Below, one piece after another: positions 1 through 7,128 of a DNA stretch of 20,021 bases. Origin of the DNA: Actinomycetota bacterium (lineage in GTDB: Bacteria; Actinomycetota; Actinomycetes; Nanopelagicales; Nanopelagicaceae). Position 1 is the first letter of the stretch; the number at the start of each line of letters is the position of its first letter. The notes under the pieces were generated by a model. That model was not told the DNA's origin, ran no database searches, and saw nothing but the letters and a program-made list of their open reading frames with translations. The stretch spans positions 1 through 20,021 of the forward strand of contig RFMK01000104.1 in the NCBI GenBank assembly GCA_009927705.1. Direction: 5' to 3'. The position numbers and the translations under genes are program-made.

Positions 1-302
1 ATGAGAAAGATAAGCCAGGAATCTCAAACCTTCTCACCATTCATTCATCACTGAGCGGAAGATCAATCGCGGAGTTAGAGAATGAATTTGCGGGGAAGGG
101 TTACGGAGACTTCAAGGCAGCCGTTGCTGAAGTAGTCACCTCGTATTTCGCTCCCGTACGCGAGAAAACAAATGCTTTATTGGCGGATGAAAAAGGCTTG
201 CTGGAGATCCTTGATGCTGGAAGCGCAAAGGCTCGCGCTGTTGCCGCAGATACTCTGGCAAAGACCTACTCAGCGCTCGGTCTAGTCCCCAAAAAACTTT
301 AA
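1..302 (+). CDS. trpS: Tryptophanyl-tRNA synthetase, C-terminal part (5' end outside window)
   Basis: The reading frame is open from base 3 and ends at TAA 300-302, giving about 99 residues. It resembles the C-terminal helical region of bacterial class I tryptophanyl-tRNA synthetase: an IHSSLSG.SI.ELE segment, then GKGYGDFKAAVAEVV, an APVRE.T..LLAD segment, and a final KARAVAADTLAKTYSALGL helix. The enzyme charges tRNA-Trp in the cytoplasm. The catalytic HIGH and KMSKS motifs lie upstream of the window and cannot be checked. The next gene starts 8 bases downstream, so read-through from trpS into it is likely. The identification rests on recalled family sequence and is fairly secure. Confidence 0.85.
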   Translation, partial: EKDKPGISNLLTIHSSLSGRSIAELENEFAGKGYGDFKAAVAEVVTSYFAPVREKTNALLADEKGLLEILDAGSAKARAVAADTLAKTYSALGLVPKKL

Positions 303-310
303 GGTTAATC

Positions 311-1276
311 ATGAAACTGCGAGCGTTAGTGCTGGCGATTTCTCTAGTAGTGACCTCCGTACTTACGGCGAACGCTGATGAGCGAGTTCCGAAAGTGGCG
401 GTCGCGTATGACATCGGATTCCTTGGTGATAACTCTTTTAACGATGCGGTCAATATCGCACTGACTCAAGCAAAGAAGAAGTACAACCTGGTCGAGCCCT
501 TTGTCCGTGAAGTTCCAACAAATGGAACCGCAGTTGATCGACTCACACGCTTGAGATTCCTAGCGAAATCTGGGTACACCTTGATCATTGCTGTCGGCCC
601 TGGTTATAGAGAAACAGTTAGACGAGTATCAATGGAATACACCGAGACACACTTCGCGCTCATCAATGATCGAGTTCTGGGCCAACTCAATATCTCGAAT
701 ATCGCATTTAATGAAGCACAAGGCGCGTATCTGGCTGGCGTTGTTGCGGCGGCACAGTCACGTCGAAAAGTAGTCGGATTTATTGGCAGCGAACCTGAGT
801 TGCTAGCGAGTTTTAAAAGTGGAGTCCGTTCCGTCTCAAGCAAAGTGAAGGTTGTGAACATTCCATTTCCTGACGAGATCTCCGCGCTGAAGCTTGCTCT
901 CAATAAAGTCGACGTGGGATATTCAACGTGGGATGGAGATTCCACAGTATTAACGACAGTTCTCGACGATTTTGCCAAGAAAGTTACACTGATTCTGGAG
1001 ACTCCAGATCAGTATTTTGCCCGTCTCCCAGGCGCACAAAGTGTTGTGCTCGCAACAATCAATAAATCGATGCAGAAACCTATTGATGAATTAGTTGAGG
1101 CAGCGCTCTCAGATCAGTCACTGATAGATGTTCTCGATGAAAGCGCTGGAATTTATGGTCGCGAATACTCGGTGAAAAATTCTGGAATATCCGTCCGATT
1201 GAGCACCCAAGCCACCAGAACTACCCGGAGTCAACTCGCTAAAGCTATTGCGCAATTGAAGAAAAATTCAAACTAA
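311..1276 (+). CDS. Divergent BMP-family secreted substrate-binding-like protein
   Basis: A 321-residue protein with a Sec signal peptide: a short basic start, a hydrophobic core at about residues 5-19, and a likely cut after ANA near residue 22. No lipobox cysteine is present. The N-lobe follows the BMP/Med (PnrA-like) basic-membrane-protein fold, with a D-I-G-x(3)-D-N-S-F-N segment near residue 35, an A-V-G-P-G-Y segment, and N-E-A-Q-G-A-Y-L-A-G near residue 135. The C-lobe is degraded: where nucleoside-binding members have A-A-G-G-T-G this one has Y-S-T-W-D-G-D-S, and no GVD-x-D motif follows. It has no adjacent permease or ATPase. AAGG at 301-304 is a plausible ribosome site; TAAGGT 300-305, five bases before ATG, could also be a leaderless -10. 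Its stop overlaps that of ribokinase by 4 bases. Ligand unknown; it may be a sensor or alternative binding protein. Confidence 0.75.
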   Translation: MKLRALVLAISLVVTSVLTANADERVPKVAVAYDIGFLGDNSFNDAVNIALTQAKKKYNLVEPFVREVPTNGTAVDRLTRLRFLAKSGYTLIIAVGPGYRETVRRVSMEYTETHFALINDRVLGQLNISNIAFNEAQGAYLAGVVAAAQSRRKVVGFIGSEPELLASFKSGVRSVSSKVKVVNIPFPDEISALKLALNKVDVGYSTWDGDSTVLTTVLDDFAKKVTLILETPDQYFARLPGAQSVVLATINKSMQKPIDELVEAALSDQSLIDVLDESAGIYGREYSVKNSGISVRLSTQATRTTRSQLAKAIAQLKKNSN

Positions 1277-2211
1277 GCAAAGCGCGAGAGAATCTCGCTT
1301 GCTTGTGCCTTGCTTGGATATGAGGATTGAGTCCCCTTACGAGTGACGCTATCAGAAGCACAAGCGCAACCTAAGGCGATTGCATCAGGCATGGACATTC
1401 CGAGCCCAAGTCCATAGGCAAACGCTCCAACGAAAGCATCACCTGCTCCTGTCGTATCAATCGCTGCAACGCGAGGTGCAGCTACTTTTTCGACAGCGCC
1501 AGCATCGTTGGTAAATGCGGCGCCTTTCTCTCCAAGAGTGACAACAAATTTGCAACCGAGCGTTTGTGAAACTTCGAGAATCACTTCATCACTTTCTGGA
1601 AGTTTTCCATTCGGATTAAGTCCAGCAAATTCAGTTTCGTTTGGGATGATCCAATCACTGCTCTTGCGTAGCGCATCACTCAGCGGTGCAAATGGAGCCG
1701 GATTTAAAATGGTTGGGATTCCTCGGGCTTGAGCTGCAGCGAAAGCAGCGGCAGTGACTGCTTGTGGAATTTCTAACTGTCCAATGACAAGATCGATATC
1801 CGTTAACTCAGATAAAGCTTTGGTGACTTGGTCGATCGTCATTGCATTATTGGCGCCAGGCACGCAGATAATTCGGTTCGTACCGTTGGGCTCAACCCAG
1901 ATAGGAGCAACTCCGCTCGCTCCCGGAACACGCGCAACGTAAGTCGTGTCTATTCCTTGTTCTTGGAAATTCTTCACTGTAGTGTCGCCAAAGACGTCAT
2001 CGCCCAGGGTGTTGACCATGAAAACTTCAGCGCCCAACCGACTCGCCATGACGGCTTGATTTGCGCCTTTTCCACCGAAACCAAGTGCGAACGAGTCGCC
2101 TATCACAGTTTCGCCTGCGCTCGGAATCTTCTGAGAATAGGTGATCATGTCGATCATGGTGCTGCCGACGATGACAATTCTCGGCGCCCTATCTCGTGAG
2201 ATATTCGTCAT
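1273..2211 (-). CDS. rbsK: Ribokinase (PfkB family sugar kinase)
   Basis: A PfkB-fold kinase of 312 residues. Visible motifs are the N-terminal GSTMID strand, the GFGGKGANQA substrate-binding glycine motif, N-P-A-P-F, the TLGEKGA segment, and the C-terminal D-T-T-G-A-G-D-A-F anion-hole motif with the catalytic Asp. It should phosphorylate ribose to ribose-5-phosphate in the cytoplasm, which suits the nucleoside hydrolases nearby that release free ribose. Deoxyribose or another sugar is possible. The start is put at ATG 2211 rather than GTG 2220 because AAAGGTG (2218-2224) lies 6 bases before the ATG. It diverges from the LacI-family regulator across about 110 bases that hold a LacI-type operator, and it converges on the upstream BMP-like gene with a 4-base overlap. 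Confidence 0.88.
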   Translation of the reverse strand: MTNISRDRAPRIVIVGSTMIDMITYSQKIPSAGETVIGDSFALGFGGKGANQAVMASRLGAEVFMVNTLGDDVFGDTTVKNFQEQGIDTTYVARVPGASGVAPIWVEPNGTNRIICVPGANNAMTIDQVTKALSELTDIDLVIGQLEIPQAVTAAAFAAAQARGIPTILNPAPFAPLSDALRKSSDWIIPNETEFAGLNPNGKLPESDEVILEVSQTLGCKFVVTLGEKGAAFTNDAGAVEKVAAPRVAAIDTTGAGDAFVGAFAYGLGLGMSMPDAIALGCACASDSVTRKGTQSSYPSKAQASEILSRFA

Positions 2212-2217
2212 TGATAA

Positions 2218-2224
2218 CACCTTT
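2218..2224 (-). promoter_or_regulatory. Ribosome binding site deciding the ribokinase start
   Basis: AAAGGTG on the minus strand lies 6 bases before ATG 2211. It overlaps the alternative GTG start at 2220, so the ATG is preferred. Confidence 0.6.
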
Positions 2225-2254
2225 GTGACATTTGGGCTAGCGCTGGAGTGGTTA

Positions 2255-2284
2255 TAGACGGGACCTTACTCCAAGCGATAAGTT
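2255..2284 (+). promoter_or_regulatory. Candidate promoter of the LacI-regulator/ABC-transporter operon
   Basis: A -35-like TAGACG (2255-2260), an 18-base spacer and a -10-like TAAGTT (2279-2284) lie just before the operator at 2288. The promoter of the second divergent region has the same layout: TGGACG, 18 bases, TAGATT, then the operator. Each hexamer matches consensus only partly, so support comes mainly from the shared geometry. TATAGA (2253-2258) is an alternative -10. For ribokinase on the other strand, TTGCAG (2292-2287) with TAAGGT (2268-2263) at an 18-base spacing is a weaker possibility. Confidence 0.4.
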
Positions 2285-2287
2285 ATC

Positions 2288-2301
2288 TGCAATCGTTTGT
2301 A
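2288..2301. promoter_or_regulatory. LacI-family operator in the ribokinase/LacI divergent region
   Basis: TGCAATCGTTTGTA is an imperfect palindrome (10 of 14 positions symmetric) centred on CG at 2294-2295. It fits the usual LacI-family form TGnAAnCGnTTnCA at all but one defined position. It begins 3 bases after a -10-like hexamer for the rightward operon, so a bound repressor would cover the transcription start. The first ten bases, counting the preceding TC, are identical to those of the site at 9913. Autoregulation of the adjacent LacI gene and control of ribokinase are inferred. Confidence 0.65.
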
Positions 2302-2323
2302 GCAACGAATTGGGAGCCGCTCA

Positions 2324-3382
2324 GTGTCAAATGTGACGATTTCAGATGTAGCCAGAAAAGTTGGCGTATCTGAATCGACTGTCTCTCGATGCTTGAGTGG
2401 ATTTAATGTTCGCAATGCAGAAGCAATTCGAAAAGCGATAAAGGAATTGGGATACAGACCAAATCTTGTTGCACGAAATTTGAAATCGGGTCGTACGGGC
2501 CTTGTGGCACTGATTGTTCCGGATATTACTAATCCATTCTTTGCTTCCATTGTGCGCGGTGCTGAACTGGCAGCCGGCGAGGATTACATGATTCAACTCA
2601 TCAACACTGGCGAACAACCAGAACGTGAAGAGTGGGCGATCCAAAGGATGATGGGCCAAGTTGATGGAATCATCTACGTTCCTTCACAAGAAGATTCCGA
2701 AGCGATGACCGATGTTACCGATCGCTCCATACCGCTTGTTTTTGTCGATCGATTAATTAAGAACTTCCGCAATATTGATTCTGTACTTGCCGATAATCTC
2801 ACCGGCGGTGAAATGGCAACGCAACATCTTTTAGAACATGGCCATACCAAGATTGCTCACATCTCAGGACCTCTGACATCTACTCCGGGCAAAGAACGTG
2901 CTGCGGGATTTGCGCGAGCGTTGAAAGCTCACAAGATTAAAGAAGACTCGAACTACTTTGTCGAATCTGACTTTACAGTACTCGGTGGCTATCAGGCGAT
3001 GATGAGTCTGCTTTCGCTTCCGACCCCTCCAACCGCTGTCTTTGTTGCAAATAATCAGATGACTATCGGCGCACTTAAGGCGCTAAAAGAGAAGGCCATC
3101 AAAACACCGGAAAAAATGGCGATCATCGGATTTGATGATCATGAACTAACAGATTTGATTGATCCACCTCTGACGGTCATCTCACGAGATGCCCACCTCC
3201 AAGGCGCGATTGCTATGCAAACGTTGCTAGAGAGAATCAAAGGCGGCAATCAATTTCCCCCTAAGCGAATCAAAGTAGACGTTCGTCTTATTGTTCGTGG
3301 CTCCTGTGGCTCGACATGTCGTCACAGAGAAACATCAACAAGCAATGCGAATAAAGTTTTGAGCGCTTCGACTCGCAGTTAA
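2324..3382 (+). CDS. LacI-family transcriptional regulator
   Basis: A 352-residue regulator starting at GTG, with GGGAG at 2312-2316 placed 7 bases upstream. The N-terminal helix-turn-helix (about residues 4-25, T-I-S-D-V-A-x-K-V-G-V-S-E-S-T-V-S-R) is a standard LacI head. A hinge helix A-R-N-L-K-S-G-R-T-G near residue 50 carries the leucine that typically inserts at a central CG. The periplasmic-binding-protein-like core follows: DITNPFF near residue 67, V-D-R, the GHTKIAHISG strand-turn, and G-F-D-D near residue 250. A short Ser/Thr-rich tail with no known role ends the protein. It lies 25 bases upstream of the BMP gene, in the same direction, and is probably co-transcribed with the transporter. 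A sugar, nucleoside or base effector fits the context, but the ligand cannot be read from the sequence. Confidence 0.9.
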   Translation: MSNVTISDVARKVGVSESTVSRCLSGFNVRNAEAIRKAIKELGYRPNLVARNLKSGRTGLVALIVPDITNPFFASIVRGAELAAGEDYMIQLINTGEQPEREEWAIQRMMGQVDGIIYVPSQEDSEAMTDVTDRSIPLVFVDRLIKNFRNIDSVLADNLTGGEMATQHLLEHGHTKIAHISGPLTSTPGKERAAGFARALKAHKIKEDSNYFVESDFTVLGGYQAMMSLLSLPTPPTAVFVANNQMTIGALKALKEKAIKTPEKMAIIGFDDHELTDLIDPPLTVISRDAHLQGAIAMQTLLERIKGGNQFPPKRIKVDVRLIVRGSCGSTCRHRETSTSNANKVLSASTRS

Positions 3383-3407
3383 TCACTACTACTAAGGAGA
3401 AAACTGA

Positions 3408-4445
3408 ATGCAGAAGAAGACTCTTCGCAAGCTCGGTGCATCAGCTGTTGCTGGCGCGCTCGTGCTCTCGGGAATCGTTGCATCTGCCCCAGCACAAGCT
3501 GCTGCCAAGACAATTGGTATCGCTTACAGCTTGGGTGGCCGTGACGTCCCTGGCTTCAACCAACTTGCCTACATCGGTGTTAAGCCGATCTTGGACAAGA
3601 ACAAGAGCCTCAAGCTCATCGAATCACAGGACAATCCAACTGCAACTGATGATCAGCGTGCAGAGCGCCTTCGCCTTATGGCAAAGCGTGGAGCTAACCC
3701 AATCGTGGTTGTTGGCTTCACCTATGCATCAGCTTTGGGCAAAGTCGCAAAGGAATTCCCAAATATTCAATGGGGAATCGTTGATGACTCATCAGTCCAG
3801 GCGCCTAACGTCCAAGGAATCGTATTCAAGGAAGAAGAAGGCTCCTATCTTGTTGGTCTCGCAGCTGCGATGACCACCAAGACTGGTCGCATTGGATTCA
3901 TCGGTGGAGTTAATACACCGCTCATCGCTAAGTTCGAAGCTGGCTACATTGCTGGAGCAAAAGCGATCAACCCAAACATCAAAGTCCAGTCAACCTACAT
4001 CTCAAACTTCCCAGATTTCTCTGGATTTAACGATCCTGCAAAGGGATATGAGGCTGCTAAGGGTATGTACCAGAACGGCGCAGATGTTGTTTATGCAGCA
4101 GCTGGCGGAACCGGAACTGGTATGCACAAGGCTGCATCAGAGTTGAAGAAGTGGTCAATCGGCGTAGATGCTGACGAAGCCATGTACCCAGCTCACGCTG
4201 CTTACAAGACAACAATTCTTACTTCAATGCTCAAGCGCGTAGACCTCGGTGTTCGTGGTTTCGTTAATGATGCACTCGCAGGAAAGAAGACCGCAGGAAT
4301 CAAGACCTGGGGTTACAAGCAAGGTGGCGTTGGTTACACAACTACTGGCGGATATTTGAAGGGAATCACCGACGTTATCAATAACTACGGCTCTCAGATT
4401 TCATCCGGCAAGGTTGTAGTACCAACCGATCCAAAGAAAGCCTAA
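3408..4445 (+). CDS. BMP-family nucleoside-binding protein of the ABC transporter
   Basis: A 345-residue secreted binding protein. The signal peptide has a basic start (M-Q-K-K-T-L-R-K), a hydrophobic core and an A-Q-A-A-A cleavage region near residue 31, with no lipobox cysteine. The mature part has BMP/PnrA motifs: an R-D-V-P-G-F-N segment, V-V-G-F near the first hinge, E-E-E-G-S-Y-L-V-G-L-A-A-A, I-G-F-I-G-G, and an intact A-A-A-G-G-T-G-T-G with following G-V-D-A-D-E that shape the nucleoside pocket in the family. AAGGAG at 3394-3399 sits 8 bases before the ATG. Lysine is coded mostly by AAG, unlike the neighbouring genes, which suggests strong expression. The ATPase and two permeases follow. 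Nucleosides are the family's usual ligand; the exact one is unknown. Confidence 0.9.
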   Translation: MQKKTLRKLGASAVAGALVLSGIVASAPAQAAAKTIGIAYSLGGRDVPGFNQLAYIGVKPILDKNKSLKLIESQDNPTATDDQRAERLRLMAKRGANPIVVVGFTYASALGKVAKEFPNIQWGIVDDSSVQAPNVQGIVFKEEEGSYLVGLAAAMTTKTGRIGFIGGVNTPLIAKFEAGYIAGAKAINPNIKVQSTYISNFPDFSGFNDPAKGYEAAKGMYQNGADVVYAAAGGTGTGMHKAASELKKWSIGVDADEAMYPAHAAYKTTILTSMLKRVDLGVRGFVNDALAGKKTAGIKTWGYKQGGVGYTTTGGYLKGITDVINNYGSQISSGKVVVPTDPKKA

Positions 4446-4456
4446 ATAAGTAGAAG

Positions 4457-4489
4457 CGGAGTGCGTTGCTGTAAAGGCAGCGCACTCCG
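4457..4489 (+). terminator. Strong intra-operon hairpin after the binding-protein gene
   Basis: A 13-base left arm (4457-4469, CGGAGTGCGTTGC) pairs with 4477-4489 (GCAGCGCACTCCG) across a 7-base loop, with one G-T pair and no mismatch. No T-run follows (next bases TACTTAC), so it is not a clear intrinsic terminator. It lies between the binding-protein gene and the ATPase gene. Its likely role is to protect the upstream message or trim read-through, giving more binding protein than transporter. That role is inferred. Confidence 0.6.
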
Positions 4490-4525
4490 TACTTACTCAC
4501 TCTCGAGTAGGCAAGGGGAAATTTG

Positions 4526-6040
4526 ATGGCAGATGTCTTGGAAGTTATTGGGATAGAGAAGAAATATCCCGGTGTCATAGCAAATCGGAATGTCTCACTA
4601 CATGTAGCAGAAGGTTCCATTCATTCCATCATTGGCGAGAATGGCGCAGGTAAGTCGACGCTCATGAAAATCCTCTACGGCCTCGTTCGACCAGACGCCG
4701 GACACATCAAAGCATTTGGCAAGGAAGTAAATCTGAAGTCACCACAAGATGCGATCCAACTTGGTATCGGCATGGTGCACCAGCATTTTAAATTGGCAGA
4801 TAACGCCACAGTCCTAGAGAACGTAATCCTAGGAAGCGAACCGACTCGCTTTGGTTTCGTGGTTAAGTATGACGAAGCCCGTAAAAAGCTCCAGGAAATC
4901 GCAGACAATTACGGATTAGATATCGACCCGGACGAATCTCTCGCTAATCTCGGCGTAGGCGAACGCCAACGAGTAGAGATTGCAAAAGTGCTCTTCCGTG
5001 GCGCGAAAATATTGATTTTGGATGAGCCCACCGCAGTTCTCGTCCCTCAAGAAGTAGAAGAACTTTTTGCAAACCTTCGCGAACTCGTGAAGAAAGGACT
5101 CACCGTCCTCTTCATCTCACATAAATTGGATGAAGTTCTTTCGATTGCGGACGACATCACCATCATGCGCCAAGGAACAACGGTCGCATCTCGTAAACCA
5201 AAAGACACAAATAAGAAGGAATTAGCAGAGTTGATGGTTGGGGGAGAACTGCCGAAACCTCGCGCTGGAGCGCTCAAAGTTAGCGAGGAGAAAGTCCTCT
5301 CCTTCCAAGGTGCTTCATATATTCGAGACGATGGTCGTCAGATTCTCAACGATGTAAACCTCGATATTCACGGTGGTGAGATCCTTGGGTTAGCAGGCGT
5401 TGAAGGAAATGGTCAGAGCGAACTCATTGAATTAATCATGGGCTTATTGAAGCCTTCTACCGGTCGGGTCGAAGTCCTCGGACTTGATGCCGCGACAACT
5501 TTGACGAAAGATATTCGTAATTCCGGAGTCGCCTACATTCCGCAAGATCGCCAGCGCGATGGCTTGTTAATGACGGCACCGCTATGGGAGAACCGCGTAC
5601 TTGGTCACCAGTTCGCTGAGCCACTTGCCAAGAACATCTGGGTTAATAAAGGTGCTGCTGTTGAAGATTCAAAGCGAGTCGTCGAAGAGTTTGATGTCAG
5701 AACACCTGGCGTCAACGTTCTTGCCAGCGCTCTCTCTGGCGGAAACCAACAGAAGTTCATTGTTGGACGTGAACTCAGTGGCGATCCGAAACTTATTGTT
5801 GCGGCCCAACCCACTCGTGGCGTTGATGTGGGCGCACAAGCGATTATTTGGGATCATTTAATGAAAGCGCGATCCGCCGGAGCTGGAGTGCTTCTAGTTT
5901 CAGCAGACCTCGATGAACTCTTCTCACTTTCGGATCGAATTGCCGTTATCTACAACGGTTCCATCGTCTCTGTCCTTAATCCATCAAAGACAACGCCAGA
6001 TGCGTTGGGCTTGGCGATGACAGGAGCAAAGAGCGCATGA
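4526..6040 (+). CDS. Nucleoside ABC transporter ATP-binding protein (two ABC domains)
   Basis: A 504-residue ATPase with two fused ABC domains, as in the BMP/nucleoside (YufO/NupA-like) and ribose-type importers. Domain 1 has Walker A G-E-N-G-A-G-K-S near residue 37, an altered signature L-G-V-G-E-R-Q-R near 142, and Walker B I-L-I-L-D-E-P near 163. Domain 2 has a degenerate Walker A (G-V-E-G-N-G-Q-S), a good L-S-G-G-N-Q-Q-K signature, and Walker B V-A-A-Q-P-T without the Asp-Glu pair. The second site is typically degenerate in this family, so only one composite site is expected to hydrolyse ATP. ATG 4526 is preferred over TTG 4523 because AAGGGG (4513-4518) is 7 bases upstream. The end overlaps the next gene by ATGA. 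Confidence 0.93.
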   Translation: MADVLEVIGIEKKYPGVIANRNVSLHVAEGSIHSIIGENGAGKSTLMKILYGLVRPDAGHIKAFGKEVNLKSPQDAIQLGIGMVHQHFKLADNATVLENVILGSEPTRFGFVVKYDEARKKLQEIADNYGLDIDPDESLANLGVGERQRVEIAKVLFRGAKILILDEPTAVLVPQEVEELFANLRELVKKGLTVLFISHKLDEVLSIADDITIMRQGTTVASRKPKDTNKKELAELMVGGELPKPRAGALKVSEEKVLSFQGASYIRDDGRQILNDVNLDIHGGEILGLAGVEGNGQSELIELIMGLLKPSTGRVEVLGLDAATTLTKDIRNSGVAYIPQDRQRDGLLMTAPLWENRVLGHQFAEPLAKNIWVNKGAAVEDSKRVVEEFDVRTPGVNVLASALSGGNQQKFIVGRELSGDPKLIVAAQPTRGVDVGAQAIIWDHLMKARSAGAGVLLVSADLDELFSLSDRIAVIYNGSIVSVLNPSKTTPDALGLAMTGAKSA

Positions 6041-7128
6041 CTCGAAGCAGACTCTTTTGGGGAACGATTGCCCCGCTTGCTGCAATTCTTAATTCTCTGC
6101 TCTTGGTTTATCTGATTCTGAAGTTTCGAGGCGTTGATCCAATCGAAATGTTCAAGCTGATGGCTTCCTATGGTTTTGATCCACGAAACTTGGTTTCTGA
6201 GTTGAATCAGACTGTCGCTTATTACATGGCGGGAGTCGCTGCTGCAATCGGATTCAAGATGTTGTTGTTCAACATCGGTATTGATGGTCAATATCGCATG
6301 GGTGCATTCTTTGGCGGCGTCGTCGGTGCTGCCGTGAACCTTCCACCTATTTTGCACGTGGTGGTCATCATTATTACCGCGATGTTAGCTGGAGGTTTGT
6401 GGGCTGCCATCGCTGGTTATCTCAAAGTTAAACGTGGAGTAAATGAAGTCATCAGCAACATCATGCTGAACTTCATCGCTGCCGCAATCATTGCGTTTTT
6501 GCTTAGCCCTTCACTACTTGGAATTCTCCCTGAAGGCTCGCAAACGTTGCAGACTCGAGAGATTCCTGCAAGCGGTCGGATGCCGACCATTAAAGCTTTT
6601 GAAGGAGAGATCTACACCTTCTTTTTCATCGCTCTAGTAGTTGGAGTTGCGTATTGGGTAATGCTCAATAAGACCGTCTTTGGTTTCAATCTCCGCGCAA
6701 CCGGTCTCTCATTCCGCGCTGCTCGTGCCAGCGGTGTCAATGCTCCGCGAATGATCTTCATAACCACAGTTCTATCTGGTGCAATCGCAGGCTTGGTAGG
6801 AATTGGCACATTGTTATCGGATACGCATTCGTACAGCATGGCCTTCCCAGCTGGTTACGCGTTTACTGGCCTTTCGCTCGCGCTTCTTGGAAGAAATCAC
6901 CCCATTGGAATCTTCTTTGCCGCATTTCTCTGGTCATTCCTCGAACGCTCCGCACCGGTTCTGGAATTCGAGGGAGTTCCGCCTGAGATCGTCATTGTTA
7001 TGCAGGGAACGATTGTTCTCTCAATTGTGGTTGCTTATGAAGTAGTTGCACGTATCAATCTGCGTCAACAACAACGCGCTGTTGGAAGCGTAAACGTCGA
7101 GAGTCCTGTTGCGAAGGAGGCCAACTGA
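6037..7128 (+). CDS. Nucleoside ABC transporter permease, subunit 1
   Basis: A 363-residue, strongly hydrophobic membrane protein of the branched-chain/ribose-type permease family (BPD_transp_2), similar to YufP/NupP. Hydrophobic segments run from about residue 7 to the C-terminus near residue 345. The cytoplasmic coupling region carries the N-I-G-I-D-G-Q-Y-R-M-G-A-F motif near residue 82, and V-N-E-V-I-S-N-I-M-L-N-F appears near 142, both usual in the family. It forms the membrane channel together with the next permease and is energised by the upstream ATPase. The start overlaps the ATPase stop by 4 bases (ATGA), which implies translational coupling. The soluble tail is short and polar. Confidence 0.92.
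   Translation: MTRSRLFWGTIAPLAAILNSLLLVYLILKFRGVDPIEMFKLMASYGFDPRNLVSELNQTVAYYMAGVAAAIGFKMLLFNIGIDGQYRMGAFFGGVVGAAVNLPPILHVVVIIITAMLAGGLWAAIAGYLKVKRGVNEVISNIMLNFIAAAIIAFLLSPSLLGILPEGSQTLQTREIPASGRMPTIKAFEGEIYTFFFIALVVGVAYWVMLNKTVFGFNLRATGLSFRAARASGVNAPRMIFITTVLSGAIAGLVGIGTLLSDTHSYSMAFPAGYAFTGLSLALLGRNHPIGIFFAAFLWSFLERSAPVLEFEGVPPEIVIVMQGTIVLSIVVAYEVVARINLRQQQRAVGSVNVESPVAKEAN

Noticed and set aside
604..978. A 124-codon antisense frame inside the BMP-like gene
   Set aside because: It has no ribosome site or domain and lies opposite a gene with a signal peptide and family motifs.
3383..3407. A preQ1-type or other riboswitch ahead of the ABC/Qng1 operon
   Set aside because: Only 25 bases separate the LacI gene from the BMP gene, and neither this gap nor the ribokinase/LacI region shows a convincing aptamer-like fold.
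6243..6256. A third site resembling the LacI operator (TGCAATCGGATTCA) inside the first permease gene
   Set aside because: The right half is shifted and breaks the TTnCA pattern, the site encodes a normal A-A-I-G-F membrane stretch, and it is far from any start.
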